Shown: positions 9,118-17,449 of the stretch, in pieces
Numbering within the stretch: position 1 is the first letter of the stretch
Layout: the number at the start of each line of letters is the position of its first letter
Assembly (NCBI RefSeq): GCF_003194385.1
Contig: NZ_LAPT01000109.1
Location: forward strand, 19,301-83,300
DNA: 64,000 bases
Reading direction: 5' to 3'
Source: Pokkaliibacter plantistimulans
GTDB taxonomy: Bacteria; Pseudomonadota; Gammaproteobacteria; Pseudomonadales; Balneatricaceae
The notes under the pieces: generated by a model
Told to the model about the DNA's origin: nothing
The model's input: only the letters and a program-made list of their open reading frames with translations
The model's database searches: none
Program-made: the position numbers and the translations under genes

Positions 9118-10665
9118 ATGAGCCAGGGCAACACTGATCAAGCCACTCCCATGTACGATCTCTTTGTCATCGGTGGCGGGGTGAACGGTGTCGGTATCGC
9201 CAACGATGCAGCAGGCCGTGGTCTGCGAGTCATGCTGGCGGAGCAACGCGACCTGGCCAGCGCCACCTCCTCCTCTTCCAGTAAGCTGATCCACGGTGGT
9301 CTGCGCTATCTGGAATACTACGAATTCCGTCTGGTCAAAGAAGCGCTGAAAGAACGTGAGGTGCTGCTGAACAAGGCTCCGCACATCGTCTGGCCTTTGC
9401 GCTTCCGCCTGCCACATCGCCCGCACCTGCGTCCGGCCTGGATGATTCGTGCAGGCCTGTTCCTCTATGACAACCTCAGCAAACGTACGACGCTGCCCGC
9501 TGCCAGCAGCCTGCGCTTCGGTGCCAACAGTGCATTGAATGCCGAGATCACCAAGGGTTTCGAGTATTCGGACTGCTGGGTCGATGACGCCCGTCTGGTG
9601 GTGCTCAATGCCATGCAGGCTCGCGAGCTGGGTGCAGTCATCAAGACCCGCACCAGCTGTGTCAATGCCAAACGTGACGGTAGCCACTGGGTCGTCACAC
9701 TGCAGGAAGAAGGTAGCGCTGAAAGCTACGATGTGCGCGCCAAGGCACTGGTCAACGCGGCGGGCCCCTGGGTGTCATCCTTCTTCGACACCGCACTCAA
9801 GCGCAAGTCGCCGAAGAACATTCGTCTGGTACAGGGTAGTCACATGGTGGTACCACGTATTCATGAGGAGAAAGCAGCCTATATTCTGCAAAACGACGAC
9901 AAGCGCATTGTTTTCGTCATTCCCTACATGGACAAGTACTCGCTGATCGGCACTACCGATCTGGAATACAAAGGCGACCCCTATAAGGTCCATATGACTG
10001 AAGACGAGATCAGCTACCTGATTGATGTATCCAACAAACACTTCCGTCAGCAAATCAAACGCGATGATGTGGTATGGACCTACGCCGGTGTACGTCCTCT
10101 GCTGGATGACGAGGCGAATAACCCCTCAGCAGTCACCCGTGATTACACCTTTGAAGTGGAAGATGCCAACGGTGTAGCGCCACTGGTGTCTATTTTTGGC
10201 GGCAAGATCACCACCTATCGCAAGCTGTCAGAAGCAGCGGTCAACCGCCTGCAGGATTATTTCCCTCATATGCATGCACCCTGGACGGCAGGCAGCATTT
10301 TGCCCGGCGGTGAATTCCGTGATCACGCCAGCTTCTTGACCTACCTGAAAGACGGCTACCCGTGGGCACCGGAAGCCATGCTGCAGCGCTTTGTTCGCAG
10401 CTACGGCACACTGGCGCGCAGCATTCTGGGCAATGCCCAGTCAGTGAATGATCTGGGCAAGCACTTCGGTGCTGATCTTTATCAGGCCGAGGTGGATTAC
10501 CTGATCGAACAGGAATGGGCAGTCCAGGCAGAAGATATTCTCTGGCGTCGCAGCAAACTCGGTCTGGCGCTGGACAGCAGCCAGCAGGCGGCACTGCGTG
10601 ACTACCTCAACGGTGATGGCAAAGCCAGTCATCTCTACGCCGTTGCCAATGCAGCTAACCACTGA
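9118..10665 (+). CDS. glpD: aerobic glycerol-3-phosphate dehydrogenase
   Basis: FAD enzyme of the inner membrane face that oxidises glycerol 3-phosphate to dihydroxyacetone phosphate and passes electrons to quinone. 515 residues (E. coli 501). An N-terminal Rossmann FAD motif (DLFVIGGGVNGVGIANDAAGRG region, residues about 14-36) is followed by the family signature GGLRYLEYYEFRLV, and later VGTTD-like IGTTDLEY and GGKITTYRKLSE. GAGG precedes the ATG. It completes glycerol degradation with glpK upstream and is probably under GlpR control. Confidence 0.98.
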   Translation: MSQGNTDQATPMYDLFVIGGGVNGVGIANDAAGRGLRVMLAEQRDLASATSSSSSKLIHGGLRYLEYYEFRLVKEALKEREVLLNKAPHIVWPLRFRLPHRPHLRPAWMIRAGLFLYDNLSKRTTLPAASSLRFGANSALNAEITKGFEYSDCWVDDARLVVLNAMQARELGAVIKTRTSCVNAKRDGSHWVVTLQEEGSAESYDVRAKALVNAAGPWVSSFFDTALKRKSPKNIRLVQGSHMVVPRIHEEKAAYILQNDDKRIVFVIPYMDKYSLIGTTDLEYKGDPYKVHMTEDEISYLIDVSNKHFRQQIKRDDVVWTYAGVRPLLDDEANNPSAVTRDYTFEVEDANGVAPLVSIFGGKITTYRKLSEAAVNRLQDYFPHMHAPWTAGSILPGGEFRDHASFLTYLKDGYPWAPEAMLQRFVRSYGTLARSILGNAQSVNDLGKHFGADLYQAEVDYLIEQEWAVQAEDILWRRSKLGLALDSSQQAALRDYLNGDGKASHLYAVANAANH

Positions 10666-10751
10666 GGAGAGCATCACCCTTTTATTCATGTCATTCCCTG
10701 TTGTTGCCCTGTGTTCATATAGCTGAGCGTTGATGTGTGAGCACTTCCCTT

Positions 10752-10777
10752 GGCCCTCCTTGTTGAGGGCCTTTTTT
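10752..10777 (+). terminator. glpD terminator
   Basis: Perfect 7-bp stem GGCCCTC/GAGGGCC with a 6-nt loop and then six T (10772-10777). Textbook intrinsic terminator. Confidence 0.9.
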
Positions 10778-10902
10778 CGTCTGCAAAAACGTCTCCCGGT
10801 GCCTCCTCGTCCTCCCGGACACTGACCACCTAAAGCCTTCATCTGTGCTAACGTAACCGGCTTGTGACCAGATCAGATCGACCGCCACAACAGGGAATGC
10901 CC

Positions 10903-11637
10903 ATGTCCACTACGCTGCTTGCTGACCTCAACCAACGTGATGCAGAACACATCCAGCTCGTTGCCCTCTGGCGGCAGGAACCGGTGCTGGAAAAGGTGGG
11001 TGAATTACGAGTGCCTGATTCCCTGCAGGCTGCCTATCAGCAGCAGTGCAAAGCGCTGACGATCAATGAGCCTGTGTGTGTACTCGCTGCGTTACCCAAG
11101 GCAGACCCTTCAGGTGCTGCGAGCCATCGTCTGCTGACCTATCTCGAGTCAGACTACGCCACCATCATGACCCTGCGTCGTGCTGGTCAGCGCCACATGC
11201 TGATCGCAGCAACCTGCATGGTGATGGATGTGCACCATCAGCAGTTTCTGTTCCAGCAGCGCTCCAGCAAAAATCACCTGTACCCGGGTTATCTGTCCGT
11301 ATTCGGCGGCGGCATCCACCCTCAACAGGATGGCGCTCAGGCAAGCCAGGGGGCTTTGCGTGAGCTGCAGGAAGAAAGCGGCCACAACGGGCACATCCCG
11401 CCTTCCGCCTGGTGGTGCCTGACTCAGGAACCCGATAACGGTGCAGTGCAGCTCACCTGCATGCCGACCTACATCAACATCAGCGAACACCCGCAGTTTG
11501 ATGAAGCCGAAGGCAAGGTGGTCAGACTGGATTGGCATGCCTTGCAACAGGAACGTCAGCAGCCACAGCAACACTGGACGCCTCTGGCACGTCTGCTGGT
11601 AGAGGCTTGGTTTCGCATTGGCGAGCAGCAAGGCTGA
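10903..11637 (+). CDS. Nudix-family hydrolase
   Basis: 244 residues from the ATG at 10903; CAGGGA sits 6 nt upstream, favouring it over the GTG at 10864. The C-terminal half carries a Nudix fold. The core of the Nudix box, RELQEESG (about 153-160), is intact, but the leading Gx5E part is changed (GGGIHPQQDGAQA), so metal ligation may differ from the standard. The N-terminal 90 residues are alpha-helical, typical of larger Nudix proteins. The substrate cannot be told from sequence; nucleotide-diphosphate-linked compounds are typical of the superfamily. It precedes the DUF2788 and nuclease/helicase genes by about 60 bp. Confidence 0.85.
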   Translation: MSTTLLADLNQRDAEHIQLVALWRQEPVLEKVGELRVPDSLQAAYQQQCKALTINEPVCVLAALPKADPSGAASHRLLTYLESDYATIMTLRRAGQRHMLIAATCMVMDVHHQQFLFQQRSSKNHLYPGYLSVFGGGIHPQQDGAQASQGALRELQEESGHNGHIPPSAWWCLTQEPDNGAVQLTCMPTYINISEHPQFDEAEGKVVRLDWHALQQERQQPQQHWTPLARLLVEAWFRIGEQQG

Positions 11638-11699
11638 CGACCTGAATCTCCCCGTCAACTGCGCTAAACTGCTGCCTTTCCCCCGATGAGGCTCTGCTC

Positions 11700-11903
11700 G
11701 TGCGTTTAGCGGAAATGGAAAATCTGACGTTGAATATCGGCCTGACGGTGTTCGCCTGCTTTGTATTCTTCATCATTTATGATCTGGCGAAGAAATCAAA
11801 AGCGGGCAAGTTCGGTACGCTCATCCTGTTTTTGACGCTGGGGCTTGGTCTGTTTGCCTTTCTTATCAAGGAAGTCATCGTCCATCTGATGGAAAAGAGC
11901 TAA
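11700..11903 (+). CDS. DUF2788 small membrane protein
   Basis: 67 residues with two membrane helices (about 11-27 and 39-56) joined by the conserved hydrophilic loop YDLAKKSKAGKFGT, which identifies DUF2788. Role unknown. The start is GTG at 11700, with GAGG 9 nt upstream; an ATG at 11715 is possible. It ends directly before the GTG of the nuclease gene, so the two are probably co-translated. Confidence 0.85.
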   Translation: MRLAEMENLTLNIGLTVFACFVFFIIYDLAKKSKAGKFGTLILFLTLGLGLFAFLIKEVIVHLMEKS

Positions 11904-13667
11904 GTGCCGACGCCTCCCATGAACACGCCTACGCTTGATCGCGCCTCGCTCGATGACCCGCTCTACTACCTGCACAATGCCCGCACCGTACTGCAGTGGG
12001 TGCTGACGCATCACGGTGATTTACTGCACCCGGATGAAGCCCGCCAGCTGGAGGCATTCCTTCAGCTGCCGACGCAGGCTCAGGCGCTGCTGATGCGGAT
12101 GGTGATGCGCAAGGGTGAACTGTTTCGCACCAGCAAACTGAACTACAGCGAAGTTACCGATATGCCGGCTGCCGCACAGGCACTGGCCGAGGCCCGGTTC
12201 CTAGAGCTACGGCCTGAAATCACCCTCAGCGAACTGTGCCAGCTGCTGACCAAAGCCGAGTTAGTACAACTCTGCCAGTATCAGCTGCCTGACATCGCCG
12301 TGCCGCGTGCGGCAGTGAAAGAGCAGATCATCGACATACTGCGGCCCCTCGCACACCCTGACGAGGACGAGGAACCAGCATCACCTCGGCGAATGACCTA
12401 TCAGGGCTGGTGGCCAGAGGCTTACGATCAGCTCTGGCAGCTGTCCTGTATGGCGCTGTTCGATCTGGTCCGGCTGCTGTTTTTCGGTAATCTGCGCCAG
12501 GACTGGTCAGAGTTCGTACTGACCGAGCTGGGTCACCAGCGCTATGAAAGGGTGGACTTCACCCCGTCTTCACGCGCATTTCAGACCAGACAACAGGTCG
12601 ACATCTATCTGTACCTGCATCAATGCCGCGAGCAGCTGGAGAGCCGTGAGGTGGTGCTGGCAGAACTGCTCGAAACAGTCCCCGCCGCGCTGGATAACCC
12701 CTGGCTGGAGAGCCGCCGGGCGCGCCTGCTGTTCAGCATCGGGAGACAGGCTGAACGTGAGCAGCAGCAGGCGCTGGCACTGCGTTGTTATGAACAGAGC
12801 GGTCACCGGGAAGCGGCAATCCGCACGCTGCGTTTGCTGGAGAAATCTGCAACGCCGATGGAGGTCTATCAGCGCGCCGAAGCGGCTCTGCAAAGCGCCA
12901 CTCACGCCGATGAACAGGTCTATCTCTATCGCATTCTCAAGCGGGTGGCGAAAAAGGCCGGTCAGCCCCTGCGGCTACCACCGGCCCCCGCCGACATTCC
13001 ACTGCAGTACATCAGCGTACCTTATCCCACTGGCAGCACGGTGGAGCTGGCAAGCGCCGCCTACTTCCATCATCAGGGTCAGCAGCGAGGCACATCGACC
13101 CATGCTTTCTACGTGGAAAACACCCTGTTCAACGGCCTCTTTGCCCTGCTGTGCTGGCCTGCCCTGTTTGCCCCATTGCCCGGCGCGTTTTTCCACCCCT
13201 TTCAGTCTGCCGCCGCCGATTTACTGCGCGATGACTTCGTCAGCCGCCGTCAGATGCTGTTTGATGAGTGTCTGCACAAGCTGGACGACGGCAGTTACCG
13301 CCAGCAGATTCAGCATTACTGGCAGCTGAAACAAGGTATCACTACCCCTTTTACCTACTGGCCTGCACTGGAGCAGCCGCTGTTGCAGCTGGCCCTGCAA
13401 CACCTTCCTGCAGCGCAGCTGAAGGCCATCTTCCTGCGCCTGCTGCAAGACATCAAACAACACCGTAGCGGCTTTCCCGACCTGATTTGTTTTGATGCGG
13501 ACGGCCATGTCCGCCTGATCGAAGTAAAAGGCCCCGGCGACCGCCTGCAGGATCATCAGCGGTTATGGCTGGAGTACTTTATTGAACTGGGCATGGATGT
13601 CAGTGTCTGCCACGTCAGCTGGCTTGATAACAGCAACGCCGCACCGGACGAGACTGCCTTATGCTGA
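11904..13667 (+). CDS. VRR-NUC nuclease, bacterial FAN1-like
   Basis: 587 residues. The C-terminal end carries a VRR-NUC (PD-(D/E)xK) nuclease site: PD at 525-526, ExK at 540-542 (IEVKGPGD), Gln552. The N-terminal region is helical (SAP-like, about 100-145, AELVQLCQYQLPD...VKEQIIDIL) and the middle is TPR-like, the order found in FAN1. FAN1 nucleases cut DNA near interstrand crosslinks and flaps. Start GTG 11904 abuts the previous stop; ATG 11919 is the alternative. The last 7 bp overlap the helicase gene, which implies translational coupling and shared function. Confidence 0.9.
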   Translation: MPTPPMNTPTLDRASLDDPLYYLHNARTVLQWVLTHHGDLLHPDEARQLEAFLQLPTQAQALLMRMVMRKGELFRTSKLNYSEVTDMPAAAQALAEARFLELRPEITLSELCQLLTKAELVQLCQYQLPDIAVPRAAVKEQIIDILRPLAHPDEDEEPASPRRMTYQGWWPEAYDQLWQLSCMALFDLVRLLFFGNLRQDWSEFVLTELGHQRYERVDFTPSSRAFQTRQQVDIYLYLHQCREQLESREVVLAELLETVPAALDNPWLESRRARLLFSIGRQAEREQQQALALRCYEQSGHREAAIRTLRLLEKSATPMEVYQRAEAALQSATHADEQVYLYRILKRVAKKAGQPLRLPPAPADIPLQYISVPYPTGSTVELASAAYFHHQGQQRGTSTHAFYVENTLFNGLFALLCWPALFAPLPGAFFHPFQSAAADLLRDDFVSRRQMLFDECLHKLDDGSYRQQIQHYWQLKQGITTPFTYWPALEQPLLQLALQHLPAAQLKAIFLRLLQDIKQHRSGFPDLICFDADGHVRLIEVKGPGDRLQDHQRLWLEYFIELGMDVSVCHVSWLDNSNAAPDETALC

Positions 13668-16027
13668 AAGTGGCCGTCCGTACGCTCTGCGAGTTTGCTG
13701 CCCGCAGCGGTGATCTGAGCCATCGCTACACCCCGGCCCCCACTGCCGAAGAAGGTATGGCAGGGCACCGTCTGGTGCAGTCGCGACGCACCCTCGACTA
13801 TCAGGCGGAATTGTTGCTAGAAGGCGAATGCAGTGGTTTATTGCTGTCCGGTCGCGCTGACGGCTACCTGCCTTACAAGCACATTCTGGAAGAGATCAAA
13901 ACCCATCGCGGTGATGTGGCACGTATCGGCCCGGCCCAGCGGACCTTGCACTGGGCACAGCTGAAGGTCTACGGCGCCCTGCTGTGTGCCCGCGACAACC
14001 TGAAGTCCGTCACCCTGCGACTGGTGTATTTCGACATCGTCAACGACAAGGAGACCAGGCTGCAGGAGCAGCATGACCGCGAAGGGTTGTGGCACCACCT
14101 TGAAGCGCTGTGTCAGCGCTTCCGCTACTGGGCAGAGCAGGAGCAACACCACCGCGAACTGCGTGACAGTTCACTGCTGAGCCTGAGCTTCCCCTATGCG
14201 CAGTTTCGTCAGGGTCAACGCCAGCTGGCCGAGAACGTTTACAAGACGGTCTACACCGGCAAGACCCTGATGCTGCAAGCGCCCACCGGGATTGGCAAGA
14301 CGCTGGGCGTACTCTACCCGGCCCTCACCGCCATGCCGCGCAAGGCACTGGACAGGCTGTTTTTTCTCACCGCCCGTAATACCGGCAAACAACTGGCGGT
14401 CGATGCCGCTCGGCAGTTACTCAGGGCGCAGACCGAGCCGTTGCCGCTGCGCATTGTGGAGTTGTCCGCCAAAGACAACGCCTGCGAACATCCAACACTG
14501 GCGTGCAGTGGTGAATCCTGCCCACTGGCAAAGGGATTTTTCGACCGCCTTGCCGATGCCCGTGCCGAAGCGGTGCAGTCAGGCGTGCTGGACAAGGCCA
14601 GCCTGCGCCGTATCGCCCTTGGTCACGACATCTGCCCCTACTTTCTGGCACAGGAAATGGCGCGCTGGTGCGACGTGGTGATTGCCGACGTCAACCAGTA
14701 TTTTGATCAGCAGGCCATGCTCTATAGCCTGACGCTGCAAAACGACTGGCAGGTGGTCACCCTGATTGATGAAGCCCACAACCTGATCAACCGCGCCCGG
14801 GGCATGTACAGCGCTGAACTGCATCAGGCGCGTCTGAAACAGCTGAAAAAGCAGCTGCCTGCTGATCTGAAGAAACCGTTGGAGCAGCTGCAGCGTAAAT
14901 GGCGGGAACTGATCAGGAGCGAACTGGAACCACCGCAGCCGGATGCTGAAGAACCCGCAGTTGCTGTCGATGAAACATTTACGCTGGCGACACCGGCAGC
15001 TGAGCGTACCCGTCCGGAGACAAACCAACGGCAGCGCAAAGGCGAAGATCTCGGTCAGATCTATCTGCAACAACGCCCCCTGCTGCTCGATGGCGCACTG
15101 GCGCGCCTGATCAGCGCCATCATTGATTACCTGACGGATCACCCCGCCGATGCGGTACTGCAGGAGTTGCTGTTTGAGTGCATCGGCTATCAGCGTCTGG
15201 CTGAGACCTACGGTGATCACTCGGTGGCCGGGCTCAGTCAGGAACAGAAAGGCAAAGCCGTGACGGGCATTCATAATCTGATCCCGGCGGACTTTCTCGC
15301 TCCCCGCTTTATCACCAGCCATGCCACCGTGCTGTTTTCGGCGACGCTGGCGCCCGCGGCCTATTATCGCGATCTGCTGGGACTGCCAGACAACAGCCTC
15401 TGGCTTGATACCGACAGCCCCTTCCGCGCCGAGCAGCTGCAGGTCAGACTGGTCAACCGTATCAGCACCCGCTACAAGGACAGACAACAGTCGATCCGCC
15501 CCATGGTGGCCCGCATTCTGCAGCAGTATCGGCAGGCGCCGGGCAACTATCTGGTCTATCTCAGCAGCTTTGCCTATCTCAATGCGGTGTATGATGCGCT
15601 GAAAAAGGAAGCAGGTGAGATTCACCTCAACCGCCAGCAACCGGGCATGAGCGACAGCGAACGTCAGGCCTTTATTGACAGCTTTCAGGAAGACCGCCAG
15701 CAGATCGGATTCGCCGTACTGGGCGGCGTGTTTGCCGAAGGGATCGACTTGCCGGGGCAGCGCCTGATCGGCGTCTTTGTCGCCACTCTTGGCCTGCCGC
15801 CCTATGACCACTACCATGAGCTGCTGCAACAGCGGATGCAGCAGCGCTTCGAGCGTGGCTACGACTACACCTATCTCTACCCCGGTATGCAGAAAGTGAT
15901 TCAGGCAGCAGGGAGAGTCATCCGTACCACTGAGGACACAGGTGTAGTGGAACTGATCGATGATCGCTTTGTCCGAGCGGAGGTCAGGCAACTTTTGCCG
16001 GGCTGGTGGCAGCCGCAGCGCGTGTAA
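13661..16027 (+). CDS. PD-(D/E)xK nuclease fused to XPD/DinG-like iron-sulfur helicase
   Basis: 788 residues. Residues 1-165 look like a Cas4/Dna2-type PD-(D/E)xK nuclease: D67 in GRADGY, ExK at 78-80 (EEIKTHRG), Q100 (QLKVYGALL). This is followed by a superfamily 2 helicase: Walker A APTGIGKT (207-214), an iron-sulfur set of cysteines (275/282/287/325), DEAH at 370-373, and C-terminal motifs (YLVYLSSFAY; QAAGRVIR). XPD/DinG helicases unwind 5'-3'. Overlaps the VRR-NUC gene by 7 bp. The pair probably repairs blocked or cross-linked DNA; the exact lesion is inference. Confidence 0.92.
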   Translation: MLKVAVRTLCEFAARSGDLSHRYTPAPTAEEGMAGHRLVQSRRTLDYQAELLLEGECSGLLLSGRADGYLPYKHILEEIKTHRGDVARIGPAQRTLHWAQLKVYGALLCARDNLKSVTLRLVYFDIVNDKETRLQEQHDREGLWHHLEALCQRFRYWAEQEQHHRELRDSSLLSLSFPYAQFRQGQRQLAENVYKTVYTGKTLMLQAPTGIGKTLGVLYPALTAMPRKALDRLFFLTARNTGKQLAVDAARQLLRAQTEPLPLRIVELSAKDNACEHPTLACSGESCPLAKGFFDRLADARAEAVQSGVLDKASLRRIALGHDICPYFLAQEMARWCDVVIADVNQYFDQQAMLYSLTLQNDWQVVTLIDEAHNLINRARGMYSAELHQARLKQLKKQLPADLKKPLEQLQRKWRELIRSELEPPQPDAEEPAVAVDETFTLATPAAERTRPETNQRQRKGEDLGQIYLQQRPLLLDGALARLISAIIDYLTDHPADAVLQELLFECIGYQRLAETYGDHSVAGLSQEQKGKAVTGIHNLIPADFLAPRFITSHATVLFSATLAPAAYYRDLLGLPDNSLWLDTDSPFRAEQLQVRLVNRISTRYKDRQQSIRPMVARILQQYRQAPGNYLVYLSSFAYLNAVYDALKKEAGEIHLNRQQPGMSDSERQAFIDSFQEDRQQIGFAVLGGVFAEGIDLPGQRLIGVFVATLGLPPYDHYHELLQQRMQQRFERGYDYTYLYPGMQKVIQAAGRVIRTTEDTGVVELIDDRFVRAEVRQLLPGWWQPQRV

Positions 16028-16051
16028 CCACCGGACTGCATAGCCACCAGA

Positions 16052-16083
16052 GAGCGTAGCTACCAGAGAAGATAGTTACGCTC
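16052..16083 (+). terminator. hairpin after the helicase gene
   Basis: 11-bp arms GAGCGTAGCTA/TAGTTACGCTC with one mismatch and a 10-nt loop; no T run, so termination is uncertain. Confidence 0.35.
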
Positions 16084-16141
16084 CTGCAGGCTCAACCCGC
16101 CTGCCCCCTAACCTGATGAATTAACTGGACGATGTAACGCA

Positions 16142-16702
16142 ATGAGTACTTCAACCGACCTCTGTAGCAGCGACCAGGCGCAGCTGAAAGCCCTCACTCA
16201 TCAGTGGCTGCATGAACTGGGTATTGATGCCGCCCTGATAGACAGCCGCCCGCTGCCCTTTTTTGCCGAAGCGACAGAACTGGTGATTGCCGAAACCAAC
16301 GAGCAGGGGCGCGAATTTCAGCTGACGCCACACGCGGCGCAGGCCTGGCAGACGATGAAAGCGGCGGCCGCCACAGACGACGTCAGCCTGCTGATGGTGT
16401 CAGCCTATCGCAGCGTCGACTATCAGATGGACCTCATCCGCCGTAAACAGAGCCGCGGAGTCGCTGCCGACGACATCCTCACCGTACTGGCTCCTCCCGG
16501 TTGCAGTGAGCATCACACCGGACGGGCCATCGACATCAATACGCCGGACTGCGACCCGGCCAGTGAAGACTTTGCCGCTACTCAGGCATTCAGCTGGCTG
16601 CAGCACCATGCTGCCGAGTACGGCTTCCGCCTGTCCTTCCCCCCTGACAACCCCTGGGGATACGTCTACGAGCCCTGGCACTGGTGCTGGCATCCGGCAT
16701 GA
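16142..16702 (+). CDS. VanY-like D-alanyl-D-alanine carboxypeptidase (M15B)
   Basis: 186 residues. Zinc peptidase motifs of the VanY/LAS fold are clear: SAYRSVDYQ, then SEHHTGRAIDI (His and Asp ligands) and near the C-terminus EPWHWCW (catalytic Glu and third His ligand). The family trims D-Ala from peptidoglycan stem peptides. No signal peptide is visible at this start, and the Shine-Dalgarno is weak, so export is unclear. There is no vancomycin-resistance context; a cell-wall housekeeping or recycling role is more likely. Confidence 0.88.
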   Translation: MSTSTDLCSSDQAQLKALTHQWLHELGIDAALIDSRPLPFFAEATELVIAETNEQGREFQLTPHAAQAWQTMKAAAATDDVSLLMVSAYRSVDYQMDLIRRKQSRGVAADDILTVLAPPGCSEHHTGRAIDINTPDCDPASEDFAATQAFSWLQHHAAEYGFRLSFPPDNPWGYVYEPWHWCWHPA

Positions 16703-16795
16703 CCTCTTGTCGACATGATCACGGCAGATCGGTGTCTGCCTCAGCCATCTGTGCCATAATCAGCCCATTTTGCGAGTAAAAGACCGGAACAGTTC

Positions 16796-17260
16796 ATGGA
16801 AAACAACAGTGACAATAACTCTGATAAACAGACTGTCAGTTTCAGTGCCCTGGATACCCTTGTTGGCTACAAGATTCGTCGCGCTCAGCTCAATTACTTC
16901 AATCACTTCCAGGCAACGTTCGCCGAAGATGGCGTCAGCCCCGGCCAGTTTGGCGTGCTGTCTATCGTGGCGGAAAATCCGGGTCTGACCCAGACCGCCG
17001 TGGCGCAGGCGCTCGGTAATGACCGCTCGGCGATGGTGGCGGTGGTGGACAGGTTTGAAAAGGATGGGCTGATCGAACGTCGCCCGGTGGAGAATGATCG
17101 TCGCTCCTATGCGCTCTACCTGACTGACGCGGGTACCGACTACTACGCCAGCCTGTATGCTAAGGCGCGGGAGCATGAGGCACGCTTCGATGCCATCATG
17201 ACTCCCGAGGAAAAGGGCTGGCTGCTGGATATCCTGCAGCGACTGGCCGACGTATCCTGA
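16796..17260 (+). CDS. MarR-family transcriptional regulator
   Basis: 154 residues with a winged helix-turn-helix (about 50-115): LTQTAVAQALGNDRSAMVAVVDRFEKDGLIERRPVENDRR is the recognition region and wing (shown here in part: AVAQALGNDRSAMV). The end helices would dimerise. Such regulators usually respond to phenolic ligands and repress neighbours. It faces the tannase-like gene convergently, so direct control of it is only a guess. Confidence 0.9.
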   Translation: MENNSDNNSDKQTVSFSALDTLVGYKIRRAQLNYFNHFQATFAEDGVSPGQFGVLSIVAENPGLTQTAVAQALGNDRSAMVAVVDRFEKDGLIERRPVENDRRSYALYLTDAGTDYYASLYAKAREHEARFDAIMTPEEKGWLLDILQRLADVS

Positions 17261-17271
17261 CCGTTGCAACA

Positions 17272-17306
17272 GCACTGGCTGTCACCTGTTGACCGACAAC
17301 CAGTGC
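17272..17306. terminator. hairpin between the convergent MarR and tannase-like genes
   Basis: Arms GCACTGG and CCAGTGC with inner TGTC/GACA pairing; no T run. Confidence 0.3.
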
Positions 17307-17449
17307 CAGGCCTACACCACTCCCCAGCGCGCGACGCCGTGAATTATCCAGATGCTGACTCATGTACCTTCCTCTTGTTGTTTTGTATATAAGCGGCAGG
17401 GAACGTCCAGTCGTCGCGCCCCGCCTGATGAACTGAAGATGTGTGGGCA

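Noticed and set aside
9073..9687. Minus-strand open frame of 204 codons across the glpD start
   Set aside because: Overlaps the glpD promoter and coding region; no support.
14579..15991. Long open frame on the minus strand (470 codons) inside the helicase gene
   Set aside because: It is the mirror of a GC-rich real gene with strong motifs; no ribosome binding site and no recognisable domain.
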